Shown piece after piece: positions 7,273-15,115 of a stretch of DNA of 64,000 nt (positions within the stretch are counted from its first letter, which is position 1; each line of letters starts with the position of its first letter). Below the pieces are notes generated by a model. That model ran no database searches, was not told the origin of the DNA, and saw only the letters and a program-made list of their open reading frames with translations. Source of the stretch: DATMER01 sp963741305 (GTDB lineage Bacteria; Acidobacteriota; Thermoanaerobaculia; Multivoradales; UBA5704). The DNA is taken from assembly GCA_963741305.1 (NCBI GenBank), contig CAVUHL010000003.1, positions 6,448,001 to 6,512,000 on the forward strand. The letters are read 5' to 3'. Made by a program: the position numbers and the translations under genes.

Positions 7273-8208
7273 TTACGGAATGCTGAGGCGGCGCTCGTCG
7301 GCCACTGAGGCGGCCGCGGTCCCCGGGAAGAGCCGGATGACCTCGGCGTAGGTGGTGCGGGCGCCTTCGATGTCATCCAGGGCTTCCAGGCACTGGCCGG
7401 CCTTGAGCATGGCATCGGGCACCTTGTTGCCCTCCGGGAAGCGCGAGACCGTCTCGCGGAAGGCGGCCAGGGCTCCCCGCAGGTCGCCGCGGGCATAGCG
7501 GCACTCGCCGATCCAGTACGAGGCGTTGTCGGCGAGCTCGCTCTTGGGGTTTCCCTGGAGGAAACGCTGGAAGCTGGTCTCCGCATCCACGAAGTGGCCT
7601 TGGTGGTAGAGCGTGTAGCCGCGGTCGTACAGGGCCTGGGAGGCGGGCGCGAGCACCTCGTCCGTGACCGGCGGGGTTTGCGGACGAGCAGCGGGGGGCG
7701 GCGTGGCCGGACGGGTCTGCTGGGGCCGGGCCGGGGGCGAGTCGGGGACGTCGATGTCCGCTTCCTCGATCTTCTCCACCGGAGCCCTCGGCAGATCCTC
7801 AGATGGAGTCGTGGTCCGGACAGGGGGCGGTGGCGTGGTGGTGGTGGTCCGCGGGGTCGCCGGAGCCGTGGCCACGGGCTGCCGGACCTCGGTCCTCGGC
7901 GGAGCCTGGCGCGGGGGAGTGGCGGAGGCCTGGGTGCCTGTCGGGCGGGGGGCCTGCGTCGTGGCGGAGGGCCGGGTGCCGGCCGGGGCCGGGCGCCGGC
8001 CGGTTTCGCCCACCTGCTGGCCCGCCTGCTGGCGGAGCCGGGCGATCTCGACTTCATCCATGGCCGCCTGGCGCTGCAGCTCGACGACTTGGGCGCGCAG
8101 GCGTTGGATCTCCTGCTCCAGGCCCGAGGTGTCGGGCCGCAGAGGAGTGCCGGCGCAGCCGGCCAGGATCAGAAGGCAGAGGGTCGCCAGGGTCGCGCGG
8201 TGCATCAT
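7273..8208 (-). CDS. CpoB/YbgF-like periplasmic TPR lipoprotein
   Basis: A 311-residue lipoprotein. The signal ends in LILAGC, so Cys18 is the probable lipidated residue. Residues 30-65 form a coiled coil (LEQEIQRLRAQVVELQRQ), as in the trimerising N-terminus of CpoB. A long Pro/Thr/Arg linker (~70-190) precedes three TPR repeats with family hallmarks YDRGYTLYHQGHFVDAETSFQRF and SYWIGECRYARGD. CpoB links the Tol-Pal system with peptidoglycan synthesis, but no tol genes are present here. ATG 8208 overlaps the bamD stop (ATGA), making it the last gene of a coupled operon. Confidence 0.82.
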   Translation of the reverse strand: MMHRATLATLCLLILAGCAGTPLRPDTSGLEQEIQRLRAQVVELQRQAAMDEVEIARLRQQAGQQVGETGRRPAPAGTRPSATTQAPRPTGTQASATPPRQAPPRTEVRQPVATAPATPRTTTTTPPPPVRTTTPSEDLPRAPVEKIEEADIDVPDSPPARPQQTRPATPPPAARPQTPPVTDEVLAPASQALYDRGYTLYHQGHFVDAETSFQRFLQGNPKSELADNASYWIGECRYARGDLRGALAAFRETVSRFPEGNKVPDAMLKAGQCLEALDDIEGARTTYAEVIRLFPGTAAASVADERRLSIP

Positions 8209-8969
8209 GTCTGCGCTCTCCGTTGCGGGATCTCCGCGAGGAAGGGGCTTTGGGGGAACTCGGCCCGGAGCCGGTCGAAGGCCTTGTCCGCGTCCTCTTT
8301 CTTGCCCATCTGGTCATAGGCGAGGCCGAGGTGGTAGACGACCTTGTCCCGGTTCGGGTACTGCGGGTAGTCGCTGAGCAGGACCTCGAAGCGCTGCACC
8401 GCCCCGGCGCCGATGCCGTAGCGGAGGTAGAACCGGCCTATCGTGAACTCGTGCTCGGCGAGGTTGTTCTCCACCAGGGTGATCTGCTCCTGGGCCTGGG
8501 CCGCGTACTCGCTCGTGGGATAGATCCGCATCAGCTCGCGGTAGGCCTCCAGCGCCTTGCGGGTGACCGTCTGGTCGCGGTCGGGCTTCTCCATCCGCTT
8601 GGCCAGGCTGTTGGCGATCTGGAACTGAACGTAGGGGGCCTGCTCGCTGGTGGGAAACCGGTTCAGGAAGTCGCGGTACTTGGCTTCCGCCTGCACATAG
8701 TTCGTGGTGCCCCCCTCCTGGTAGTAGGTGTCGGCGGCCAGAAGCAGGCCTTCGCGGCCGATGACCGAGTTGGGCTCCACCTCGAAGGCGTGCGTGAAGT
8801 AGGGGCGGGCGCGCGCGTACTTCTGCTGCGCGAGCAACGCCTTGCCCTGGGCCAGGGATTCCTCCGCCGCGAGTTGGAGGAGAGGGTCCTCGGCCCTGCC
8901 GCTGCGGCAACCGGCGAGCGCCCCCTGGAGAAGCAGGACCGCGGCCAGCACAAGAAGGGTTCGTCTCAT
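8205..8969 (-). CDS. bamD: Outer-membrane assembly lipoprotein BamD
   Basis: A 254-residue BamD-like lipoprotein (YfiO family). Lipobox ALAGC follows a 20-residue signal. At least four TPR units are seen: GKALLAQQKYARARPYF, AEAKYRDFLNRFPTSEQAPYV, EAYRELMRIYPTSEYAAQA and RFEVLLSDYPQYPNRDKV. The F-P-x-S spacing is that of BamD. It is the essential BAM partner of BamA, assembling beta-barrel proteins. ATG 8969 is chosen because it overlaps the rpe stop (ATGA) and starts the signal peptide. Part of PASTA-rpe-bamD-cpoB. Confidence 0.85.
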   Translation of the reverse strand: MRRTLLVLAAVLLLQGALAGCRSGRAEDPLLQLAAEESLAQGKALLAQQKYARARPYFTHAFEVEPNSVIGREGLLLAADTYYQEGGTTNYVQAEAKYRDFLNRFPTSEQAPYVQFQIANSLAKRMEKPDRDQTVTRKALEAYRELMRIYPTSEYAAQAQEQITLVENNLAEHEFTIGRFYLRYGIGAGAVQRFEVLLSDYPQYPNRDKVVYHLGLAYDQMGKKEDADKAFDRLRAEFPQSPFLAEIPQRRAQT

Positions 8970-9628
8970 ACGGTCTCCAACCGAGCGCGAATGCGAAGCT
9001 CGGACATAATGGCAACCGGGTCGCTTGCCGCGAAGATTCCCGACCCGACAATACAAGTGTCCACCCCGGCCGCGACCACCTGGGCGATGTTACCGCGATC
9101 GATGCCCCCATCCATGGCGATTTCCACGGGAGCGCCGCTCTTTTTGATCATTTCCCGGAGCCGCCGCGCCTTGTCCAGGGCCCGGGGCAGGAACGCCTGG
9201 CCGCCGAAGCCCGGGTTGACCGACATGAGCAGCACGAAGTCCGCCTGAGGGAGGACGTCCTCCAGAAACTCGACCGGCGTGGCCGGGTTGAGGACCACTC
9301 CCGCTTTCGCGCCACCCTTCCGGATGTACGTGAGCAGCCGGTCCAGGTGGACCGCGGCCTCCCAGTGCACGGCCACCCGCGCCGAGCCCGCCTCCAGGTA
9401 ATCGTCCATCAGGCGGTCCGGGTTGGAGACCATCAGATGGACGTCCAGGGGGATCTCGGTGCGGCGGCGGAGCGCCTTGATGACCGGGATGCCGAAGCTG
9501 AGGTTCGGGACGAAGTGCCCGTCCATCACGTCCACGTGCAGCAGGTCCGCCCCGCCCTGCTCGCAGAGAGCGAGGGCGCCGGCCATGTCGGCCAGGTCCG
9601 AGGCGAGGAGCGACGGCGCCAGTTTCAT
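8966..9628 (-). CDS. rpe: Ribulose-phosphate 3-epimerase
   Basis: A TIM-barrel enzyme of 220 residues interconverting ribulose-5-P and xylulose-5-P in the pentose phosphate pathway. Family motifs: APSLLASD at the N-terminus, HVDVMDGHFVPN with metal-binding His/Asp, DVHLMV, MSVNPGFGGQAF and MDGGID. Full length. Its stop and start overlap both neighbours by 4 bp (ATGA), so translation is coupled to the PASTA gene and bamD. Pairing of this housekeeping enzyme with cell-envelope genes is probably historical. Confidence 0.96.
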   Translation of the reverse strand: MKLAPSLLASDLADMAGALALCEQGGADLLHVDVMDGHFVPNLSFGIPVIKALRRRTEIPLDVHLMVSNPDRLMDDYLEAGSARVAVHWEAAVHLDRLLTYIRKGGAKAGVVLNPATPVEFLEDVLPQADFVLLMSVNPGFGGQAFLPRALDKARRLREMIKKSGAPVEIAMDGGIDRGNIAQVVAAGVDTCIVGSGIFAASDPVAIMSELRIRARLETV

Positions 9629-10482
9629 GGACGGCGATTTTCCGAGGGCGTCGCCGGCGCCGGGGGAGTCGGCGCGGGAGTCGGACTGGGCGCTGGACTG
9701 GGAGCAGAGGGGAAGGGGAAGCTGTCCCGGGGCGTGGCGCTGTCGAGCGGCGAGTCGGCCGTGGCCACCACGAGCGAAATGTTGTCCTGCTTGGCCACCT
9801 GGTGGCCGGGCAGCGGGTACTGGCGGAGGATCACGCCGGCGGCCACCCCCTCGTAGCGTTCGTACTTGACGCTGCCGAAGGTGAAGCCGCGCTGCTCGAA
9901 CAGCGGGCGGACGCTCTCATAGTTGCGGTAGACGAGCTCGGGCATGATGTAGCGCTCGGCCGGTATGTTCAGCGAGAGCAGCACGTTGACCGGCGTCGAG
10001 GGCGGGATGTCCGCGCCCTGCCCCGGGTCCGAGCCCAGGACCGAACCGGTGGCCGCCGTGGTGCTGAAGGCGCCCAGGAGCCGGCCGACGGTCAAGCCGC
10101 TGCCGGAGAGGGCTGCCTGGACCTCGGGAAGCGGCTTGCCGCCCAGCTCAGGGACTGTGACGCGCTGCGGTCCTTTCGAGAGCACGACGGTCACGCCGCT
10201 CCCCCGCTTGACCAGGGTGCGCGCGTCCGGGTTCTGCCGGACCACGTGCCCGGCCGGGACCTTCTCGCTGTAGCGCCCCTCGTTCTCTACGCCGCGCAGC
10301 CGCAGCCCCTGGTCCGCGAGCCGGGCGGCTGCCTCGCCACGCGCCAGCCCCTCGACCACGGGCACCGTGGTGACGCCGCTGCGCACGAACAGGCTGAACG
10401 AGGTATACGCCGCAAGCCCGAAGACGAGCAGGATGACCAGGCCGTAGCCAAGGTAGATCAGTCCCCGCACGATCTTCGACAT
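9625..10482 (-). CDS. Stand-alone PASTA-domain membrane protein
   Basis: A 285-residue single-pass membrane protein. Residues 5-35 form the transmembrane segment (LIYLGYGLVILLVFGLAAY). Three PASTA domains follow: VPVVEGLARGEAAARL..., VPELGGKPLPEVQAAL... and MPELVYRNYESVRPLF..., each with the Gly/Val pattern and P-G-x turns (QNPDARTLVKRGS, SDPGQGADIPPST, QYPLPGHQVAK). The C-terminus is a Pro/Ser/Thr-rich tail. PASTA domains bind muropeptides or beta-lactams and usually sit on Ser/Thr kinases or PBPs; here neither is attached. Start ATG 10482 lies 7 nt after a -10 box. First gene of the rpe-bamD-cpoB operon. Confidence 0.85.
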   Translation of the reverse strand: MSKIVRGLIYLGYGLVILLVFGLAAYTSFSLFVRSGVTTVPVVEGLARGEAAARLADQGLRLRGVENEGRYSEKVPAGHVVRQNPDARTLVKRGSGVTVVLSKGPQRVTVPELGGKPLPEVQAALSGSGLTVGRLLGAFSTTAATGSVLGSDPGQGADIPPSTPVNVLLSLNIPAERYIMPELVYRNYESVRPLFEQRGFTFGSVKYERYEGVAAGVILRQYPLPGHQVAKQDNISLVVATADSPLDSATPRDSFPFPSAPSPAPSPTPAPTPPAPATPSENRRP

Positions 10483-10489
10483 GCCCGGG

Positions 10490-10495
10490 AGTCTA
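10490..10495 (-). promoter_or_regulatory. -10 box TAGACT of the PASTA/rpe operon, leaderless-type
   Basis: TAGACT on the minus strand ends 7 nt before ATG 10482. It lies back-to-back with the nfo -10 box at 10508, giving a compact divergent promoter. Confidence 0.55.
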
Positions 10496-10507
10496 CCAAA
10501 GGCGGCA

Positions 10508-10513
10508 TAGAAT
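10508..10513 (+). promoter_or_regulatory. -10 box TAGAAT of nfo, leaderless-type
   Basis: TAGAAT ends 6 nt before the ATG at 10520, with no room for a Shine-Dalgarno sequence. Confidence 0.55.
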
Positions 10514-10519
10514 CCCGCC

Positions 10520-11407
10520 ATGCAAGCAGTCCTTCCTCCTCTGGGTACTCACACCTCGGTCGCCGGGGGCTTGTCGACCGCCTTCGGCCGCGCCGCCGAC
10601 CTGGGCTGCGATGCCATGCAGATCTTCGTAAAGAACGCCAGCCAGTGGCGCGGCAAGGAGATGCTCGACGGCGAAATCGCGGCCTTCCGCGAGGCCCATG
10701 CCGGCAGCGCCGTGGGTCCGCTCATGGCCCATGGGAGCTATCTGATCAACCTGGCGGCCACGGACCCGGTGATCCTGGAGAAGTCGCTGGACGCCCTCAC
10801 CGACGAGCTGGTCCGCTGCTCGCGCCTCGGGGTCGCCGGGCTGGTGCTCCATCCAGGCGCTCACCTAGGGGCCGGGGAAGAGGCCGGGATCCAGAAGGTA
10901 GCGGCCTCGCTCGACGCGGTCCTCGGGGACCTGCCGGATGTCTCTACCCTGGTGCTCCTGGAGAACACGGCCGGCCAGGGGAGCTGCCTGGGCTGGCGCC
11001 TGGAGCAGCTCGCCGCCATCCGCGCTCAGGTAGCCGAGCCCCACCGGGTGGGTTTCTGCCTGGACACCTGCCACGCCTTTGCCGCGGGCTACGCCATCCA
11101 CGAGGAGGCCGGCTTCGCCGACTTCCTCGCCGAGGTCGAGGAGCGGCTCGGCCTGGCCACCGTGGGCTGCTTCCATCTCAACGACTCGGTCCGCCCCTTC
11201 GCCTCCCGCCGCGACCGCCACGCCCACATCGGGGAGGGGGAGATCGGGCTCGCCCTGTTCGAGAGGATGCTGACCGAGCCACGCATTCATGCGATCCCCA
11301 TGGTTGTGGAGACCGATCCCGAGGACGACATGGACGGCCACCGGAAAGACCTGAATACTCTGCGGGGGCTGGTGGGGTTGAAGAAGAAGCGAAAGAGAAG
11401 GACGTAG
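10520..11407 (+). CDS. nfo: Endonuclease IV (AP endonuclease)
   Basis: A 295-residue Nfo/xylose-isomerase-fold enzyme that incises DNA 5' to abasic sites in base-excision repair. Metal-ligand motifs appear in order: GTHTSVAGG, AHGSYLINLA, LVLHPGAH, LLENTAGQG, CLDTCHAFAAGY, FHLNDS, RHAHIGEGEIG and VVETDP. The set of His, Glu and Asp ligands for the tri-zinc site looks complete. A basic tail (KKKRKRR) ends the protein. The ATG follows a -10 box by 6 nt. The stop codon lies inside the palindromic repeat at 11404-11459. Confidence 0.96.
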   Translation: MQAVLPPLGTHTSVAGGLSTAFGRAADLGCDAMQIFVKNASQWRGKEMLDGEIAAFREAHAGSAVGPLMAHGSYLINLAATDPVILEKSLDALTDELVRCSRLGVAGLVLHPGAHLGAGEEAGIQKVAASLDAVLGDLPDVSTLVLLENTAGQGSCLGWRLEQLAAIRAQVAEPHRVGFCLDTCHAFAAGYAIHEEAGFADFLAEVEERLGLATVGCFHLNDSVRPFASRRDRHAHIGEGEIGLALFERMLTEPRIHAIPMVVETDPEDDMDGHRKDLNTLRGLVGLKKKRKRRT

Positions 11408-11459
11408 GGGCGGCTCTTGTGGCCGCCCTCCGGAGGGCACCCACAAGAGGTGCCCCTAC
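11404..11459. repeat. Large palindromic repeat carrying the nfo stop codon
   Basis: Inverted repeat bounded by GTAGGGGC and GCCCCTAC; arms contain CTCTTGTGG / CCACAAGAG with two small internal mismatches. Same GTAGGGGC family as the repeat at 35142-35211. It fills the space between the convergent nfo and peroxiredoxin-like genes and may terminate both. Confidence 0.75.
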
Positions 11460-11475
11460 ATCCGGATCGGAGGCC

Positions 11476-11997
11476 TCAATTCACCCAGCGGTCGACGAGC
11501 TTGTTGATGACCGACTTCGGGTAGCTCTTCGTCGGCGACGGCATATCCTTGATCGCGCTCTCCACCTGCGCCAGCGAATCCTCCACCGAGGCCACCGGGT
11601 TCGCGATGAAGCGGAGGCGCTGGCGGCGGTCCACGAGCACAAGGGCCGGGGCGGCCGGGCGACCCTCTTCAGGGGCGATCACCCCGTAGGCGGAGGAGAA
11701 GTTGCGGTCGTCATGGAGCAGCGGGAACAGGAGCTTGCGCTCGCGCTGCAGCTTGCGGAGGTCGTCGAGAGGGGTGAGCGACACGGCCAGGATGCGGACC
11801 TGGAGCTTCACCAGGGCATTCCGGCGGGCGTTCAGGGCGTCGAGGTCGCGCAGCACCCGCTCGTCCGCGGGATTCGAGAAGAAGTAGACCACCATGGCCG
11901 TCCGGGTCACCTCGTCCTTCAACATCAGGAGGGCGTCCTCCGTCGAGCTCAGGTCAAAGTTCGGCGCTTCGTCGCCGATGGAGATCGGGCCGGGCAT
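11476..11997 (-). CDS. Peroxiredoxin-like (AhpC/TSA fold) protein lacking cysteine
   Basis: A 173-residue thioredoxin-fold protein. IGDEAPNFDL at residues 7-16 is the usual peroxiredoxin opening, VVYFFSNPADERVLRDL replaces the F-x-P-x-x-F-T-x-x-C loop, and RRQRLRFIANP matches the late strand. No Cys occurs anywhere in the protein, so classical peroxidase activity is impossible; a binding or regulatory role is inferred. GAGGAG lies about 5 nt before ATG 11997. It follows rseP by 17 bp on the same strand and is likely cotranscribed. Confidence 0.78.
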   Translation of the reverse strand: MPGPISIGDEAPNFDLSSTEDALLMLKDEVTRTAMVVYFFSNPADERVLRDLDALNARRNALVKLQVRILAVSLTPLDDLRKLQRERKLLFPLLHDDRNFSSAYGVIAPEEGRPAAPALVLVDRRQRLRFIANPVASVEDSLAQVESAIKDMPSPTKSYPKSVINKLVDRWVN

Positions 11998-12014
11998 GCT
12001 CTCTCCTCTGGAAG

Positions 12015-13340
12015 TCAGGAACCTGGGAACAAGTTTCTCACGAACTCGGTCTTGGACAAGTCGAAGTAGATCACCATGACCATCAGCAGCAGGATCATCA
12101 CGAAGCCGACCTGGCTGATGACCTCTTTCATCCTCATCGGAAGGTCGCGGCGGATCACCTCCTCGATCAGCAGGATGGAGATCTGGCCGCCGTCGAGGAT
12201 CGGGATCGGCAAGAGGTTCATGACCGCGATGCTGATGCTGAGCAGGCCCATGATGGAGATCAGGTACTTCGGGCCGATGCGCGCCGCATTGCCGGTCTCG
12301 CGGGCGATCGAGATGGGACCGGCCAGCGCGTTCTTGGGCGACACCTCGCGCTTGAAAATCTTGCCCATGATGTAGAAGGTGTCGCGGACGATCTGGATGT
12401 TGTACCGGACCGCCTCGACCACGGCACGGGCCGGGCCGTAGCGCTGGAACATGCCGATGCCGACGCCGATCTTGCCCACCTTGCCGTCCAGGTCGGGCGT
12501 GACCTGGAGGGTCCGGAGCTGGCCGTCGCGGCTCACCTGGACCTCGGTGGCCATGCCCGGCCGCGATTCGATCGACTTGACGAAGCCCTCGCCGTCCGCG
12601 ATCGGGCGGCCGGCCACGGCGCGCAGCTCGTCGCCGGCCCGGAAGCCCGCCTTCTCGGCCGGCGTGCCGGGGAAGACGCGGGTGACCTGCGGGCGGATGA
12701 CGGGGTAGATGCCGGCTGTGTCGCCGTTGCCGTCCCGGGGATCGGCCTTGGGGGTGACGGTGGCCTGCAGGACCTGCTTGTCGCGCTGGAACTTGACCGG
12801 CACCGGCTGCCCGCCGCGGGTGGTGAGCTCGATGAGCACCTGCATCCAGTTCTTGATCGGCTTGCCGCCGACCTCGAGGATCACGTCGCCCTTCTGCAGC
12901 TTCGCCTGGGCGCCGGACGAGCCGGCTTCGACCACGCCGATGACCGGGGGGATGTATGCGGGGTTGCCCGCCTCGATGCCGACCATGAAGAGGCCGGAGA
13001 AGAGCGCGATGGCCAGGACCACGTTCATGGCCGGGCCGGCCAGGTAGACCAGGATGCGCTGCCAGCGCGGCTTGCTCAGGAACTCGCGCGGATCGTTGCC
13101 GGTCGCCTCCTCGATGCTCTCGCCGCCCAGACGCACGTAGCCGCCCAGGGGGACGGCCGAGAGGCGGTACTCGGTCTCGCCGCGCTGTGTGCTCCACAGC
13201 TTGCGGCCGAAGCCGACGGAGAAGGTGAGCACCCGCACGTCGAATGCCTTGGCGACCAGGAGATGGCCGGCCTCGTGCACGACGATGATCACGCCGAGGG
13301 CGAAAATGAAGGAGAGGATCTGGATCAGGAACGTAGTCAT
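12015..13340 (-). CDS. rseP: Site-2 protease RseP
   Basis: A 441-residue intramembrane zinc metalloprotease. HEAGH (His22, Glu23, His26) is in the first transmembrane helix. Two PDZ domains follow (IGVVEAGSSGAQAKLQKGDVIL and VTRVFPGTPAEKAGFRAGDEL), and the second metal motif LPIPILDGGQ is near the C-terminus, with PLGGYV in between. It cleaves anti-sigma factors or signal peptides within the inner membrane. ATG 13340 gives the canonical N-terminus; a minus-strand TATAAT at 13385-13380 is a likely -10 with a leader of about 33 nt. Order truA/uppS/cdsA then rseP is conserved across bacteria. Confidence 0.95.
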   Translation of the reverse strand: MTTFLIQILSFIFALGVIIVVHEAGHLLVAKAFDVRVLTFSVGFGRKLWSTQRGETEYRLSAVPLGGYVRLGGESIEEATGNDPREFLSKPRWQRILVYLAGPAMNVVLAIALFSGLFMVGIEAGNPAYIPPVIGVVEAGSSGAQAKLQKGDVILEVGGKPIKNWMQVLIELTTRGGQPVPVKFQRDKQVLQATVTPKADPRDGNGDTAGIYPVIRPQVTRVFPGTPAEKAGFRAGDELRAVAGRPIADGEGFVKSIESRPGMATEVQVSRDGQLRTLQVTPDLDGKVGKIGVGIGMFQRYGPARAVVEAVRYNIQIVRDTFYIMGKIFKREVSPKNALAGPISIARETGNAARIGPKYLISIMGLLSISIAVMNLLPIPILDGGQISILLIEEVIRRDLPMRMKEVISQVGFVMILLLMVMVIYFDLSKTEFVRNLFPGS

Positions 13341-13428
13341 CAACTGGCCCTTTGCGCGAAGTATCGCCGAAGATCGTCGATTATACCGAACCTGCCGTGC
13401 CGGCCCGGCATTCCACCCTCCTGAGCCC

Positions 13429-14271
13429 TTAGGGGAGGGGGAGGGGTACCGGCACGCCTTCGACCCGCAGCAGCCAGAGCGCCAGGACCAGGACCGGGGC
13501 GGCAAACAGCATGGCGTCGATCCGGTCCAGGATGCCGCCATGCCCGGGCAGGACGGTGCCCGAATCCTTGACGCCCGAGCCGCGCTTGATCATCGACTCG
13601 ACCAGGTCGCCGATCTGGGCGGCCACGGCGGTCAGGGCGGCGGCGGCCAGCACCCCGGGGTCGATCCGGCCCAGGCGCCACCAGCTCCAGACGGCGGCGG
13701 CCAGGACCGAGGTCACGAAACCGGCGATCGCCCCTTCCCAGCTCTTTTTCGGGCTGATCACCGGCGCCATTTTGTGCCGGCCCAGCTTCGACCCCACGTA
13801 ATAGGCCGCGGTGTCGCCCAGCCAGACGACGGCGAAGAGCAGGAACACGAGCCAGGGGTCCGCCTGCTGCAGGTAGTGCAGGCTGGAGATCAGCAGCGCG
13901 AAATAAAGCACGCCGAAGCCCAGGATGCCGAGGGCATCCAGAGTCTCGGCGAGCGGCACCCGGGAGAGCAGGAGCAGGCTGCCCAGGCCCACGGAGAGCA
14001 GAACGGCGGCGGCGAACAGGTGGAGCCGCGGGTCGAGGAGCTCGCCTCCCTCGATCAGCGAGGCGCTGATGGCCAGGGCGGTCAGAGGCACGGCGATCAG
14101 GAGTGCCTTGAGGGGAGCATGGGGCGCCCGGTTGCGGACGATCTGCACGTACTCGAAGGCCGCCCAATCGACCATGATGGCGACAAAGACGAAGAACCAG
14201 GGTCCCGGCAGCTTGAACAGGGCCAGGAGGACGAGAGGGGTGAGAATTGCCGCGGTAAGGAGCCTCTGCAT
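13429..14271 (-). CDS. cdsA: Phosphatidate cytidylyltransferase
   Basis: A 280-residue polytopic inner-membrane enzyme making CDP-diacylglycerol from phosphatidate and CTP. About seven hydrophobic segments are visible. The signature is intact: SPKKSWEGAIAGF, then GDLVESMIKRGSGVKDSG and LPGHGGILDRID, holding the metal-binding Asp residues. It starts 10 bp after the uppS stop and is probably cotranscribed with it. Typical length for the family. Confidence 0.96.
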   Translation of the reverse strand: MQRLLTAAILTPLVLLALFKLPGPWFFVFVAIMVDWAAFEYVQIVRNRAPHAPLKALLIAVPLTALAISASLIEGGELLDPRLHLFAAAVLLSVGLGSLLLLSRVPLAETLDALGILGFGVLYFALLISSLHYLQQADPWLVFLLFAVVWLGDTAAYYVGSKLGRHKMAPVISPKKSWEGAIAGFVTSVLAAAVWSWWRLGRIDPGVLAAAALTAVAAQIGDLVESMIKRGSGVKDSGTVLPGHGGILDRIDAMLFAAPVLVLALWLLRVEGVPVPLPLP

Positions 14272-14281
14272 GAGCCAGGGC

Positions 14282-15103
14282 TCAGGCCGGGCCTCGCCCT
14301 GTAGAGAAGAGGCCAGCGGCCTCCTCTTGGGACTCTCCCGTGCGAACCGCGCCGTAGCGCCGCTCCCGTCCCTGATAGGCGAGGATGGCTTCGAACAGGT
14401 CGCGCCGGCGGAAGTCCGGCCACAGGGTCTGGGTCACCCAGATCTCCGTGTACGCGATCTGCCAGAGCAGGAAGTTGCTCACCCGCAGCTCGCCCGAGGT
14501 GCGGACCAGCAGGTCCGGGTCAGGCTGGCCCGAGGTGTAGACATAGCGGTTGAGCGTCTCTTCGTCGATGTCCGCGTGCTTGCCGGCGGCCCAATCGGCC
14601 ACGATGCGCCGGCAGGCATCGACGATCTCGCAGCGTCCCGAGTAGTTGAGGGCGATGTTGAAGATCATCCCCTTGCAATGCCGGGTGGCTTCCAGCGTGG
14701 CCTCGATCTCCCGCACGACGCTCGGGTCGAGCTCCTGCCAGCGGCCGATGGCATGGAACCGGATGTCGTTGTCGACCAGGTTCTGCCGCTCCTTGCGGAC
14801 GTACTCCTTGAGCAGGTTCATCAGGGTCCAGACTTCAAATCGGGGCCGCTTCCAGTTCTCGACCGAGAACGCATAGAGGGTGAGCACGTCGAGGCCGAGC
14901 TGGGCCGAGGATTCCACCGTGTCGCGCACGGCCGCAACGCCCGCCCGGTGCCCTTCGACCCGGGGCAGGCTGCGCGATTTCGCCCACCGGCCGTTGCCGT
15001 CCATGATGATGGCCACGTGCCGTGGCAGCCGCGACAGGTCCATCCGGCGGACGATCAGCTCTTCGGGTGAGCCAGGGGGGGCGAGTTTGGAAATATCGGC
15101 CAT
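14282..15103 (-). CDS. uppS: Undecaprenyl diphosphate synthase (cis-prenyltransferase)
   Basis: A 273-residue cis-prenyltransferase making the C55 lipid carrier for peptidoglycan and O-polymer synthesis. HVAIIMDGNGRWA places the catalytic Asp at residue 35; other motifs are GHRAGVAAVRD, LTLYAFSVENW, LNYSGRCEIVDA, PDLLVRTSGELRVSNFLLWQ and SEIW-equivalent TEIWVTQTLWPDF. Full length with a 20-residue N-terminal extension; an internal Met at residue 21 is an alternative start. Lies 12 bp after the truA stop. Confidence 0.97.
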   Translation of the reverse strand: MADISKLAPPGSPEELIVRRMDLSRLPRHVAIIMDGNGRWAKSRSLPRVEGHRAGVAAVRDTVESSAQLGLDVLTLYAFSVENWKRPRFEVWTLMNLLKEYVRKERQNLVDNDIRFHAIGRWQELDPSVVREIEATLEATRHCKGMIFNIALNYSGRCEIVDACRRIVADWAAGKHADIDEETLNRYVYTSGQPDPDLLVRTSGELRVSNFLLWQIAYTEIWVTQTLWPDFRRRDLFEAILAYQGRERRYGAVRTGESQEEAAGLFSTGRGPA

Positions 15104-15115
15104 GTCGAAGGTCCC

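Noticed and set aside
7273..10482. tolB/pal genes expected with CpoB
   Set aside because: None is present in the window; the TolB-like propeller at 27384 belongs to an amidohydrolase fusion, not to Tol-Pal.
9802..12069. A 755-codon plus-strand frame crossing PASTA gene, nfo and the peroxiredoxin-like gene
   Set aside because: It runs in a different frame across several well-supported genes on both strands and has no domain.
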